NCBI RefSeq assembly: GCF_013294115.1
Contig: NZ_JABSNP010000015.1
Coordinates: forward strand, 1-64,000
DNA length: 64,000 nt
Origin: Hymenobacter caeli
GTDB lineage: Bacteria; Bacteroidota; Bacteroidia; Cytophagales; Hymenobacteraceae
Reading direction: 5' to 3'
In this document: positions 50,542 to 58,590 of the stretch, piece after piece
Numbering within the stretch: position 1 is the first letter of the stretch
Layout: each line of letters begins with the position of its first letter
The notes under the pieces: model-generated
Told to the model about the DNA's origin: nothing
Seen by the model: only the letters and a program-made list of their open reading frames with translations
The model's database searches: none
Program-made: the position numbers and the translations under genes

Positions 50542-51573
50542 CTACCGGAACGATGGCCCGTAGCCCGGCCGCGCCGTGGTGGCCCAAGGGCAACCGGTAC
50601 GGCCGGCCCGCCGGGCTACCGCCGCTTGTAGGCCAATCCCCCCGAAGTAGAAGCGCACCAGCTGGCCGGTTTTGTCGTCGGTTTCGATGGGGTAGGCCAC
50701 GCCGCGCGTCGCCGCGCCCTGGCCATCGGTGGGGGTGAGCAGCCGGCCGCTGAGCTGCCAGCGGCCCGTGCCCGCGCTGCTGGCCCCGGCGCGGGCCGTG
50801 CTCCCGTCGCCGGTGCTGCCGAGGGCGCTGCTGCGGCTGTAGGTGCCGCCGGGGCGGAAGGCCAGGTCGCTGGCCACGGCCGTGGTGCCGCTGCCCAGGC
50901 TCGCCGAGCTGCCGCCTTCGAAAGAGCCCAGCAGCGCCTGCCCGCCGGCGAATGGCCGCACGGCCAAAAACAGGCCCATGTCCCGGGCGAAGGTGGTGGC
51001 CTGCGGCTCCACGGGGCCGTCCCCGGTCTGGTTACTGGCCCAGCGCACGGCCATCTTGTTGCCGGCGAAGCTGTGGGTGCCCCGCGCGCCGGGCAGCAGC
51101 GCCGCCAGCTCGCCCGCCGAAAACCCGGTGGGGTCCACGAACACCCGGCCGGCCGGCGTGAAGTAGTGGGTCGCTTTTTCCAGCGAGTGCAGCGCCATCA
51201 GGTAGCGCGACATGAAAAACAGGCCCACCGGCCGGCCCCCGGCCATGCTGCCCGCCAGCGGCAGCGCCGGCGCGGGCGTCGGCCGAAGCGCGGGGGCCGG
51301 CGGGGCCCCGGCGGCGGCGGGCCCCGCGCCCGCCAGGGCCTTCTTCCGCGCCAGGGCTTTGATCACGCCGTCCGAGTCGTCCACGCTCGTGTAGGCGGCG
51401 TAGGCCTGCTGGTAGGCCGTGGCCGCGGCGGCCTTGTTGCCGGCGGCCTCCAGCTGCTGGCCCTGCCGGAAGAGGGCCGCCCCGGTGGGCCCCGGCTGGC
51501 CGGGGGCCCGGCCCGCGCCCAACATACTCACCAGCAGAGCGGTGCAAGAACAGGCGCGTCGAAGATGGGGCAT
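50542..51573 (-). CDS. secreted paralogue A, with a probable C-terminal frameshift
   Basis: The 343-residue product has a signal peptide, then a helical repeat-like region (QGQQLEAAGNKAAAATAYQQAYAAYTSVDDSDG), a Pro/Ala linker, and a strand-rich domain containing GRPVGLFFM, YFTPAGRVFVDPTGFSAGELAAL, LLGSFEGG and GRWQLSGRLLTPTDGQG. Relatives B and C (51635, 53183) end in F-N-G-x-x-Y-K/E. Here, removing one base from the C6 run at 50638-50643 would restore F-G-G-L-A-Y-K-R-R followed by a stop at 50616, so the last ~36 residues as written are likely out of frame. Function unknown. Confidence 0.75.
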   Translation of the reverse strand: MPHLRRACSCTALLVSMLGAGRAPGQPGPTGAALFRQGQQLEAAGNKAAAATAYQQAYAAYTSVDDSDGVIKALARKKALAGAGPAAAGAPPAPALRPTPAPALPLAGSMAGGRPVGLFFMSRYLMALHSLEKATHYFTPAGRVFVDPTGFSAGELAALLPGARGTHSFAGNKMAVRWASNQTGDGPVEPQATTFARDMGLFLAVRPFAGGQALLGSFEGGSSASLGSGTTAVASDLAFRPGGTYSRSSALGSTGDGSTARAGASSAGTGRWQLSGRLLTPTDGQGAATRGVAYPIETDDKTGQLVRFYFGGIGLQAAVARRAGRTGCPWATTARPGYGPSFR

Positions 51574-51634
51574 GGCGAAGGAAACGTTAGAAGGGGTGGC
51601 GCAAAGAAATGAACGTGGGCCAGCCGCGCGGGCC

Positions 51635-52384
51635 TTACTGCGCGCCGGTGCTTTTGTAGGAGGTGCCGTTGAAGCAGAAGCCCTTCGTCTGGTCCGTTTT
51701 TTCGTCCCAGTCCGTGCGGAAAGCCGGGGCGCGCACCGTGCCCTGGGCGTCGGTCAGGGTCAGGTACCAGCCGTCGAGCTTCCAGCGGCCGGCCTGCCGG
51801 GGGGCCGCCGAGGCGGCGTCGGTGGCCAGGTCGGCTCGGTCGGTGGGGTCGGTGTTGAGGTGCGCGGCGGCGTAGCTGTCGCGGGTGAAGGTGCCGTCGG
51901 GGAGGAAGTGGAGCGTGCGGTACACCGCCAGCGAATTGGCATCGACGCGCACGGCCGCGTTGCGGCCCTCGAAGGCGCCGGCCAGCTGCCGGGCCCCGGC
52001 CAGCGGGGCCACGCACATGAACGAGCCCTCGCAGCCAAAGCCGGTGGGGTCGGCGCGGTAATTGCCCGTTTTGGTGCTGCCGTCGGCCCACTTGATGGTC
52101 ATCGTCGGGCCGCTCACCGCGCAGGTGCCCCGCTGGCCGGGGGGCAGGGCCGCCAGGGCCGCCGCCGAGAAGTCGGCCGGGTCCACGTACACCTGCCCGG
52201 CCGGCGTGAAGCAGTACACGTGCTGGTTGTTGAAGACGTCCATAAAGAAAAACACCCCCACGGGCTTGCCGCCGGCCGTGCTGCCGGCGGGCGGCCCCCC
52301 GGGGCCGCCGCCCGCGCTGCTGCCCCCGCAGCTGGCCAGCAGCGCCAGCACCAGGCACACCGGCACCAGCCAGTCGTAGCGCAT
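51635..52384 (-). CDS. lipoprotein paralogue B
   Basis: The ATG at 52384 opens a lipoprotein signal (MRYDWLVPVCLVLALLASC); an in-frame ATG at 52417 is an alternative. The 249-residue protein lacks the helical N-terminal region of A and C but keeps the common domain: GKPVGVFFFMDVFN, YCFTPAGQVYVDPADFSAAALAAL, QLAGAFEGRN, TLHFLPDGTFTRDSY, AGRWKLDGWYLTLTDAQG and FCFNGTSYKS. Five extra cysteines set it apart. Likely anchored to the outer membrane; function unknown. Confidence 0.75.
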   Translation of the reverse strand: MRYDWLVPVCLVLALLASCGGSSAGGGPGGPPAGSTAGGKPVGVFFFMDVFNNQHVYCFTPAGQVYVDPADFSAAALAALPPGQRGTCAVSGPTMTIKWADGSTKTGNYRADPTGFGCEGSFMCVAPLAGARQLAGAFEGRNAAVRVDANSLAVYRTLHFLPDGTFTRDSYAAAHLNTDPTDRADLATDAASAAPRQAGRWKLDGWYLTLTDAQGTVRAPAFRTDWDEKTDQTKGFCFNGTSYKSTGAQ

Positions 52385-52444
52385 GGCCGAATATTCGGGT
52401 AAATCGTCAGTTTTCATGGCTTTAGGTTGAGAAGGTTGGGTGGA

Positions 52445-52759
52445 TTAAAAAGGAACCGGGGTTGGCCGGGCAGGTCCCGGGCCCCACCGGAGCCCGCCGC
52501 CCGGCCGGGGCTGCTCGCCGCTTGGAGAGGGCCCGGGGTTTGGAGCGAGCCCGGCGGCTTTCCGCGCGCTGTCTTTTTGCTGGCGGGATTGGGCTGCAAA
52601 CCAGGCCGAATCCTGGGACGACTGCGCCCGGTCTTCCGCGCGTTTCCGCTTTTTCCGGGAATTTTGGGTGAAGCCGGGGCTGAGAACCACGAACAGGGCA
52701 AAAAACCCCACGACCACCGGGCCCGCGAAGGCCACGAGCCACACCAGCACTCTTTTCAT
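52445..52759 (-). CDS. small membrane-anchored protein
   Basis: The 104-residue product has one N-terminal transmembrane helix (about residues 4-27, VLVWLVAFAGPVVVGFFALFVVL), a highly basic juxtamembrane stretch (RKKRKRAEDR), and a Pro/Gly-rich tail. Its position between paralogues on the same strand suggests co-transcription, but codon content is weak evidence and it could be noise. Confidence 0.5.
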   Translation of the reverse strand: MKRVLVWLVAFAGPVVVGFFALFVVLSPGFTQNSRKKRKRAEDRAQSSQDSAWFAAQSRQQKDSARKAAGLAPNPGPSPSGEQPRPGGGLRWGPGPARPTPVPF

Positions 52760-52826
52760 CTCAGTGGTTAAAAATCAGTTGTTTACTACTTCGCAAAGCG
52801 CACCGACCGCGGCCGGGTTAGCCGGT

Positions 52827-52866
52827 CTACTGCCGCGCGTAGGCGAGGCCGTTGAACTGGAAGCGC
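52827..52866 (-). pseudogene. C-terminal stub of a fourth paralogue
   Basis: The last 12 codons before a TAG at 52827 encode FQFNGLAYARQ, matching the C-termini of A (after repair), B and C. Upstream of this the frame loses similarity after a few residues. This suggests a deleted or recombined fourth member of the family. Confidence 0.6.
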
Positions 52867-52923
52867 GGCTGCGGGCCAGCGGCGGCCCGCAGCCGGGCGC
52901 CGGCCCGCCGAAACGCTGGCTTT

Positions 52924-53196
52924 TTATGGTCGGTAAGGGCGGGTGGCGGGGCCCGGCTCGCCAGGGGACGCGTGGCTCCGCTGCTGCCGCTCAGTTTCCA
53001 TTTCCCGGAGAGGCCCGTTGCGCGGAGGGGGAGAGCCCAAACTGAAGAGGACCATGAGGGCCAGCATGAACAGGACGTAAGCGCCCGCCCCCAGCACGGC
53101 CAGTTTCAGCAGCATAAACAGCCAGTAGCTGAGCGGCTTAGGGGCGGTTTTTATGGGCGGTGGGGCCGGCCGGGGGGAGGGGCTATTTTCGCTCAT
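52924..53196 (-). CDS. small single-pass membrane protein
   Basis: The 90-residue product has a Pro-rich start, one strong transmembrane segment (about residues 25-52, WLFMLLKLAVLGAGAYVLFML) and a charged tail. Its start codon lies 14 bp inside the 3' end of paralogue C, a typical overlap for translational coupling. Function unknown. Confidence 0.6.
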   Translation of the reverse strand: MSENSPSPRPAPPPIKTAPKPLSYWLFMLLKLAVLGAGAYVLFMLALMVLFSLGSPPPRNGPLREMETERQQRSHASPGEPGPATRPYRP

Positions 53197-54175
53197 AAGC
53201 CATTCCGTTGAACTGGAAAAGGGTCACTTTGGCGTCGGTGCCCACGGGGTAGGCGACGTCGCGGGCCGTGTGGCCCTGGGCGTCGGTGAGGGTGAGGTAC
53301 CAGCCGTCGAGCTTCCAATGGCCCGCTTGCTGCGACGAGCCCCCGGTTTCGGCCACGCCGCGCGCCGTGGCCGTGGTCACGGTGGCCACGCCGCTGCTGG
53401 TGTAGGTGCCGTCGGCCCGAAAGGTGAGGGTGCTCGACACCACGGACTGCCCCACGGCCGAGGCGTAGGTGCTGGTGCCGCCCTCGAAGGTGCCCAGCAG
53501 CTGGCCGGGGCCTTTGAAGGGCCCCACCGCCGAAAAGATGCTGCCCCCGCTCCAGCTAAAGCCGCCGCCGAGCCTGTTCATGGCGGCCGTTTCGGGCTGG
53601 GGGTAGCCGGTCCAGGCGATGCTCAGGGCTTTGCCGGCCACGGTGTAGCGGCCCTTGCTTTTTTCGGGGGTGGCGGCCAGCTCGGCGGGGCTCAGGCCCA
53701 CCGGGTTTTCGTAGGCCACGCCCTCGGGGCTGAAGTAGTACGACAGGGTGCGGAAATTGCCCAGCACCGACTTTGTAACGAAGAACAGGCCTACCGGCTT
53801 GTTGCCTTCCAGGTGGCCCGCCACCGGCGCGGGGCCGGCCGCCGGGGCCGGGGCGGGGCGCGGGGCCGCCACCGACCCCGCGCCCCGCCCCGGCCCCGGC
53901 GCCGGCGCCGCTGGTGCACCGGCGCCGGCCGCTGCTTTGCCCGCCAGCGCCGCCTTCATGCCGTCCGAGTCGTCCACGCTCGTGTAGGCGGCGTAGGCTT
54001 GCGCGTAGGCGGCCGCGGCCCCGGCCCGGTCGCCGCTGGCTTGCAGCTTTTGGGCTTTTTGCATCCAGGCCGTGGCGGGCGGGCCGCTGTAGGCCGGCTG
54101 GGCGTGGGCCGGGCCGCCCAGGAGCACAGCCAGGCCGAGGCCCCACCATTTACGAAAAGTAGTCGGAACAGCCAT
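53183..54175 (-). CDS. secreted paralogue C
   Basis: The ATG at 54175 precedes a signal peptide (MAVPTTFRKWWGLGLAVLLGGPAHA); the open frame to 54277 is rejected. The 330-residue protein repeats the architecture of A: helical region AQKLQASGDRAGAAAAYAQAYAAYTSVDDSDG, Pro/Ala/Gly linker, then KPVGLFFVTKSVLG, YYFSPEGVAYENPVGLSPAELAA, LLGTFEGG, LTFRADGTYTSS, AGHWKLDGWYLTLTDAQG and FQFNGMAYERK. A 39-bp stretch coding for AYAAYTSVDDSDG is identical in A and C, implying recent duplication or gene conversion. Function unknown. Confidence 0.78.
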   Translation of the reverse strand: MAVPTTFRKWWGLGLAVLLGGPAHAQPAYSGPPATAWMQKAQKLQASGDRAGAAAAYAQAYAAYTSVDDSDGMKAALAGKAAAGAGAPAAPAPGPGRGAGSVAAPRPAPAPAAGPAPVAGHLEGNKPVGLFFVTKSVLGNFRTLSYYFSPEGVAYENPVGLSPAELAATPEKSKGRYTVAGKALSIAWTGYPQPETAAMNRLGGGFSWSGGSIFSAVGPFKGPGQLLGTFEGGTSTYASAVGQSVVSSTLTFRADGTYTSSGVATVTTATARGVAETGGSSQQAGHWKLDGWYLTLTDAQGHTARDVAYPVGTDAKVTLFQFNGMAYERK

Positions 54176-54440
54176 GTGCGGAACGCAGTAAAACGGGTTG
54201 GGAAAAGCCGGTTGAGCACGCAGCCAAAAGCAGGCGCCTGACCAGCTGGTGCTAATCAATGAACAAATGATAACCAAGTGCTTGGCGCAGCTTTGGGCGA
54301 GGCACGGGTGCTGAACCTTGCCTCAAAAACCAGCGGCCAGCGCCAGCACCAGGCCCACCCACAGCAGCCACGTGCCGCCGGCCACCGTGCCAACAATCAA
54401 TTTTCCGAAGGCCGCACGCAGCAGCATCTGTGCCCGGCGT

Positions 54441-54986
54441 TTAGTGTATTACCAGGGCCCCCTTGCCGCTGGTGGGCAGGCGGCGCTGGCCCGCGCCCAG
54501 CGTGCCGTAGTTGCTGCCGAAGGCGAAGCCCGCCGTGTTTTTGGTCAGGCCCGTGAAGCCCCCGCCGTCCTGCGAAATCAGGTTGCCCCCGCCCGAAGCC
54601 ACCAGGTTGCCGCCGCCCGAAGCCACCAGGTTGCCCCCGCCCGAGGCCACCAGGTTGCCGCTGGCGTCGAACACGGCCACGGCGAGCACCTGCTTGCCCT
54701 GCGCCACGGCCAGCACCGAGTTGCTGCCAAGCGGGGCGTAGCCGAATTGCAGGCCGCTTTGGCGCAGCTGCTGCACGTAGCCCACCAGCTCGTTGTAGCT
54801 GCCCCAGGCGCCGCTGTTGTAGAGGCGAATGTTGCAGTCGCAGGCTTCGCCCTGGCCCACGGGCTTGCGGCCGTACACCTGCTGAATGGCCTGGCTTACC
54901 CAGGGGTCGCGGCACTGGGCGGCGGCGTGGAGGGCCCCGGTAAGGAGCAGCGCGAGCACGAGAAGGGCGGGCTTAAGCGTAGGCAT
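54441..54986 (-). CDS. secreted protein with an in-frame 24-bp tandem repeat
   Basis: The ATG at 54986 gives 181 residues with a signal peptide (MPTLKPALLVLALLLTGALHAAAQ). The N-terminal part has three Cys and a WVSQAIQQVYGRKPVGQGE block. Near residues 108-134 an octapeptide (VASGGGNL) repeats three times, encoded by 24-nt units, followed by a Gly-rich end. The repeat could change length by slippage. Role unknown. Confidence 0.7.
   Translation of the reverse strand: MPTLKPALLVLALLLTGALHAAAQCRDPWVSQAIQQVYGRKPVGQGEACDCNIRLYNSGAWGSYNELVGYVQQLRQSGLQFGYAPLGSNSVLAVAQGKQVLAVAVFDASGNLVASGGGNLVASGGGNLVASGGGNLISQDGGGFTGLTKNTAGFAFGSNYGTLGAGQRRLPTSGKGALVIH
54579..54659. repeat. 24-bp tandem repeat inside the secreted-protein gene
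   Basis: Three complete units (54579-54602, 54603-54626, 54627-54650) and a 9-bp partial unit, differing at one or two bases each. The unit length is a multiple of three, so copy-number change keeps the frame. Confidence 0.85.
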
Positions 54987-55270
54987 GGGCAATGAACTGA
55001 AAATGGGTGGGATAAGGGATTTATTTACGCCGATCCAAGCAGGCCGGCGGGATGTCGAAATGTAGCCCCGCCCCGCCCGGGCCGGGGCAAAAAGTCGAGC
55101 AGACCCGCCCAAAAGTCGACCAACCCCCGGCTGGGTCGACGGGGCCGCGGCGCGGGGGTACCAAACCGGGCCGGCCGGCTTTACCTTGCCCGGGCAACCT
55201 GCCCCCGGGTCTACTTGCTTGCCGCCGGTGCCGGCCCGGCAAGCGGCTTGCGGGGCCTTTTTTCACTGCC

Positions 55271-56026
55271 ATGCCCGCTGCCCCTCCCCCCCTGCGCTGC
55301 GTCGTGCTCGACGACGACCCCCTGTGCTGCGACCTCGTGGCCAGCTTCGTGCGCCGGGTGCCGGCCCTGGCCCTGGCCGGCACTTTCGGCGAGCCGGTGG
55401 CGGCCTTCGAGCACCTGGGCCGCCACCCCACCGACCTGCTGCTCACCGACATCGAGCTGCCCGGCCTCAGCGGCCTGGAGCTGGTGCGCGGCCTGCGCCA
55501 GCCGCCGCTGGTGGTGTTCCTCACCTCCCACCCCGAGTACGCCCTGCCCACCTACGAGCTGGACGCGGTGGATTTTCTGGTGAAGCCGCTGGCGTTTCCG
55601 CGCTTCCTGCGGGCCATCGACAAGGCCCTGCGCCTGCGCCCCGCCGACGCGCCCAGCGCCCCGCCCGCCCCGGGGCCCGACGGCACGTTTTTTATCCGCA
55701 CCGCGCAGCAGTTCCTGCGCCTGGGCTACGCCGACGTGGCTTACGCCGAGGCCATGGGCGACTTCGTGAAGGTGCACCTCGCGAGCGGAACCGTCCACGT
55801 CACCCTCGTCAGCCTCAAGCACCTCGAAGCGCAGCTGCCCGCCGACCAGTTCGTGCGCACCCACCGCTCGTTCCTGGCCAACGCCGCGCGCATCACGGCC
55901 GTCACCGCCGACGAGGTGTGCCTCGGCCCGGCCGGGGCCGTGCCCCTGGGCCACACCTTCCGCGACGCCGTGCTGGCCCAGGTGGTGCAGCAGCGCCTGG
56001 TGAGCCGCCACCCAACGGGCCAGTAA
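55271..56026 (+). CDS. LytTR-family response regulator
   Basis: The ATG at 55271 gives 251 residues: an N-terminal receiver domain (VVLDDDPLCCDLVASF acidic pocket, phosphoacceptor Asp in LLLTDIELPGLSGLEL, Lys in DAVDFLVKPLAFPRF) and a C-terminal LytTR DNA-binding domain (about residues 140-240: YADVAYAEAMGDFVKVHL, FVRTHRSFLANAARI). It should bind promoter repeats when phosphorylated. The usual partner is a His_kinase/LytS-type sensor; the convergent kinase at 56185 has HisKA-type features instead, so pairing is unclear. Confidence 0.93.
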   Translation: MPAAPPPLRCVVLDDDPLCCDLVASFVRRVPALALAGTFGEPVAAFEHLGRHPTDLLLTDIELPGLSGLELVRGLRQPPLVVFLTSHPEYALPTYELDAVDFLVKPLAFPRFLRAIDKALRLRPADAPSAPPAPGPDGTFFIRTAQQFLRLGYADVAYAEAMGDFVKVHLASGTVHVTLVSLKHLEAQLPADQFVRTHRSFLANAARITAVTADEVCLGPAGAVPLGHTFRDAVLAQVVQQRLVSRHPTGQ

Positions 56027-56046
56027 GTATCTGGCTGTTAGCTGCT

Positions 56047-56153
56047 GGCTGTTAGCTGTTAGCTTTCGTTCTTGCAAGCAGCAGGTTATCAGCCCAGCGG
56101 GGCTCGGTCAATCGGCGGGGCTCGGTCAAAAGGAAAGCTAACAGCTAACAGCC
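56047..56153. repeat. 21-bp inverted repeat flanking a 16-bp direct repeat
   Basis: Positions 56047-56067 and 56133-56153 are exact inverted copies (core GCTGTTAGCTGTTAGC). Between them GCGGGGCTCGGTCA occurs twice in direct orientation. It separates the response regulator from the convergent kinase. Confidence 0.8.
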
Positions 56154-56184
56154 AAAAGCTAACAGCTAATGAATGGCTCGCTCT

Positions 56185-58410
56185 TTATTTCACCAGGGCC
56201 TTGTTCGTTTTCGGCTCGTTGGCTTCAATCAGCTCTGCCTCGGCGGCGGGCAGCGACAGGTAAAACGTGGTGCCCTGGCCGGGGCCGGCGCTGGCCACTT
56301 CCAGCTCGCCGCCGCTGCGGCGGGCGTAGTCGCGGCTCAGCACCAGGCCCAGGCCCGCGCCGGGGGCCCGGCCGGGCCCTTCGGCGGGGCGGCGGGGCAG
56401 GCCGGCGGGGGGCAGTAGCTGGCGCGGGGTGGGCACGGGCAGGCCCCGGCCGGTATCGGCCACGGCCAGCTGCCAGCCGGGGCCGTGCGGCGCGGCGGCC
56501 ACCGTGACGCGCCCCCCGGCGGGCGTGAACTTGAGGGCGTTGCCGAGCAGGTTGCGCAGCACGAGGCGCACGGCGGCGGGGTCGGCCCGCACCCACTCGC
56601 CGCCCGCCAGGGTGCTGTGCAGCGCGAGGCCCGCCGCTTCGGCCGCGGGGCCCAGCAGGGCGAAGGCGTCGTCCACGGCGGCGGCCAGGGCCAGGGCTTC
56701 GGTGCGCGGCGGGCCGGCCACGCGCATTTGCAGGGCGGCCCAGCTCAGCAGGTTTTCCAGCAAAATCAGCGTCTGGTCGAGGGTTTGGGTGAGGTGGCGC
56801 GTGTACTGGCGCAGGCGCTCGGGGGGCAGGGCCGGGCCGCTGACCAGCTCCACGAAGGCGTGCAGCGCGTGCAGCGGGGCCCGCAGATCGTGGCCGATGA
56901 TGGAAAACAGCCGGTCCTTGGTGGCGTTCAGCTCCGTCAGCTCGGCCCGCTGCTTCTCCACCAGGCGGTTGCGGCGGCGCAGCTGCCGCGCCAGCCAGGC
57001 CAGCACCAGCCCGCCCAGGGCCACCGCCACCAGGCCCGCCACCAGGCCCCGCAGCTGGCGCTGGCGCAGGCGCAGCGTCTCGGCCTGGGCGGCGCTGGTG
57101 CGGGCCAGGGCCTGCCGCCGGGCGCGTTCCTGGCCCAGCTGGAAGTCGCCCTGCAAGCGCCCGATTTGCTCGGACTTGGCACGGCTGAAGAGCGAGTCGT
57201 TGGCGGCCTGGGCCTGCTCGGTGTAGGCCAGGGCCCGGCGGTAGTCGCCGCCGGCCTTGGCCAAGCCGGCCAACAAGGACGCGGCGGCCTGCACGTCGGC
57301 CACGTCGTGGATGCGCTGGGCCAAGGCCAGGGCCTCGCGGGCGCGGGCGGCGGCCAGGGCCGGCTGGCCGCCTTGCCGGTACGCCCGGGCCAGGCCGTTG
57401 AGCACGTCGGCGGCGGCGTTGTTGTCGTCGGCGGCCCGCAGCAGGGCCAGGGCGCGGGCGTAGGCGCGGATGGCTTCGGGCCGGCGGCCGCTTTCGAGCA
57501 GGAAGTGGGCGTAGCTGCCCAGCACCTGGCCCACGTCGGCGGGCTCGTGCAGCGCCTCGAACCCCGCCATCGATTTCTGGAAGTACGCCTCCGTTTCGGG
57601 CCGGTGCAGGTGGGTCATGGCGGTGGCCATGTTCTGGTACACGATGGGCCGCACCCGCTGGTCGGGCACCGAGTCGAGGCGGGGCAGCAGCTGCTCGTAG
57701 GCCCGCAGGGCCTGGGCGTACTCTTCCTGCTTGAGGTAGGTGTTGCCGATGTTGCCCAGCGAGTTCACTTCCGTTTGGGCGTCGTGGTGCCGGCGGGCCA
57801 GCTGCACGGCCTCGAAGAGGGCGGCCAGGGCCCGGGGGTAGTCGCCGCGGTTCACGTAGATGCTGCCCAACCCGTTCAGGGCCTGCGCGGTGTGCGCCCA
57901 GTCGCCGCGCGCGGCAAAAAATTGCCGCGCTGCCTGCACCGAGGCCAGGGCGCAGGCGTAGTCGTCCTGGGCGTTGCACAGGCGGGCCCGGCCGAGCAGC
58001 GCGGCCCCCAGGCGGCGCTGCTCGCCCAGCCGCTGCCCCAGCGCCACGGCCGAGTCGAGCACTGCCCGGGCCCGCGGAAACTGGCCCTCGTTCTGGTAGC
58101 TCGTGCCCAGCCCGGTGAGCGCGCGCACCTGGCCGGTGGCAAAGTGCAGCCGCTCGCTCAGCCGCTGGGCCTGGCGCAGCACCGGCCGGGCCTCGGCAAA
58201 CTGCCCCAACTGCGCCAGCGCGTACCCCAGCTCGTTCAGCGTCTGGGCGCGGGCGGTGTCGGGGGGCAGCGCCGCCGCCCGGTGCCGCAGGCTGTCGAGC
58301 ACGGCGGTGGGCTTGGGCCGGGGCGGGGCGGCCGGCGCGGCGGGGCATCCCAGGGCCCCGGCCAGGGCCGCCAGGCAAGCAATTCGGGCGAGGGTATCGG
58401 GTCGAATCAT
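56185..58410 (-). CDS. TPR-containing sensor histidine kinase
   Basis: The ATG at 58410 gives 741 residues with an export signal, then about eight TPR units (residues 30-400), one transmembrane helix (LVAGLVAVALGGLVLAWLA), a coiled-coil linker, the dimerisation helix with the phospho-accepting His in SIIGHDLRAPLHALHAF, and an ATPase domain with RNLLGNALKFTPAGG (N box) and GRGLPVPTPRQLL (G box region). The domain order is typical of Bacteroidota hybrid-like kinases that sense signals through periplasmic TPRs. It converges on the LytTR regulator. Confidence 0.92.
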   Translation of the reverse strand: MIRPDTLARIACLAALAGALGCPAAPAAPPRPKPTAVLDSLRHRAAALPPDTARAQTLNELGYALAQLGQFAEARPVLRQAQRLSERLHFATGQVRALTGLGTSYQNEGQFPRARAVLDSAVALGQRLGEQRRLGAALLGRARLCNAQDDYACALASVQAARQFFAARGDWAHTAQALNGLGSIYVNRGDYPRALAALFEAVQLARRHHDAQTEVNSLGNIGNTYLKQEEYAQALRAYEQLLPRLDSVPDQRVRPIVYQNMATAMTHLHRPETEAYFQKSMAGFEALHEPADVGQVLGSYAHFLLESGRRPEAIRAYARALALLRAADDNNAAADVLNGLARAYRQGGQPALAAARAREALALAQRIHDVADVQAAASLLAGLAKAGGDYRRALAYTEQAQAANDSLFSRAKSEQIGRLQGDFQLGQERARRQALARTSAAQAETLRLRQRQLRGLVAGLVAVALGGLVLAWLARQLRRRNRLVEKQRAELTELNATKDRLFSIIGHDLRAPLHALHAFVELVSGPALPPERLRQYTRHLTQTLDQTLILLENLLSWAALQMRVAGPPRTEALALAAAVDDAFALLGPAAEAAGLALHSTLAGGEWVRADPAAVRLVLRNLLGNALKFTPAGGRVTVAAAPHGPGWQLAVADTGRGLPVPTPRQLLPPAGLPRRPAEGPGRAPGAGLGLVLSRDYARRSGGELEVASAGPGQGTTFYLSLPAAEAELIEANEPKTNKALVK

Positions 58411-58590
58411 ACGGGGTGGGTATAGGAGAGCAAAGTAGTCGTAATATTCTATTTTACAATGCTTACGCGGTGCGGGCCGCGGCAATTTTACCCGCCCCGG
58501 CCCGGCCTTGCTAACTTGCGCCCCCGTTCGGCCGCCCTCCCACCCTTGGCCCGCGCGGATTATTGTTAACTGCTAACTGCTCACTGTATA

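Noticed and set aside
52445..52759. Competing plus-strand frames over the small membrane-protein gene
   Set aside because: They are Arg/Pro-rich without signal or motif; the minus-strand frame has a clean transmembrane helix and fits the strand of its neighbours.
54579..54659. Tandem repeat as a possible CRISPR array
   Set aside because: The units are contiguous without spacers and are in-frame within a secreted-protein gene.
56485..58425. 646-codon frame antisense to the sensor kinase
   Set aside because: Shadow of the TPR kinase; no domain or signal sequence is visible.
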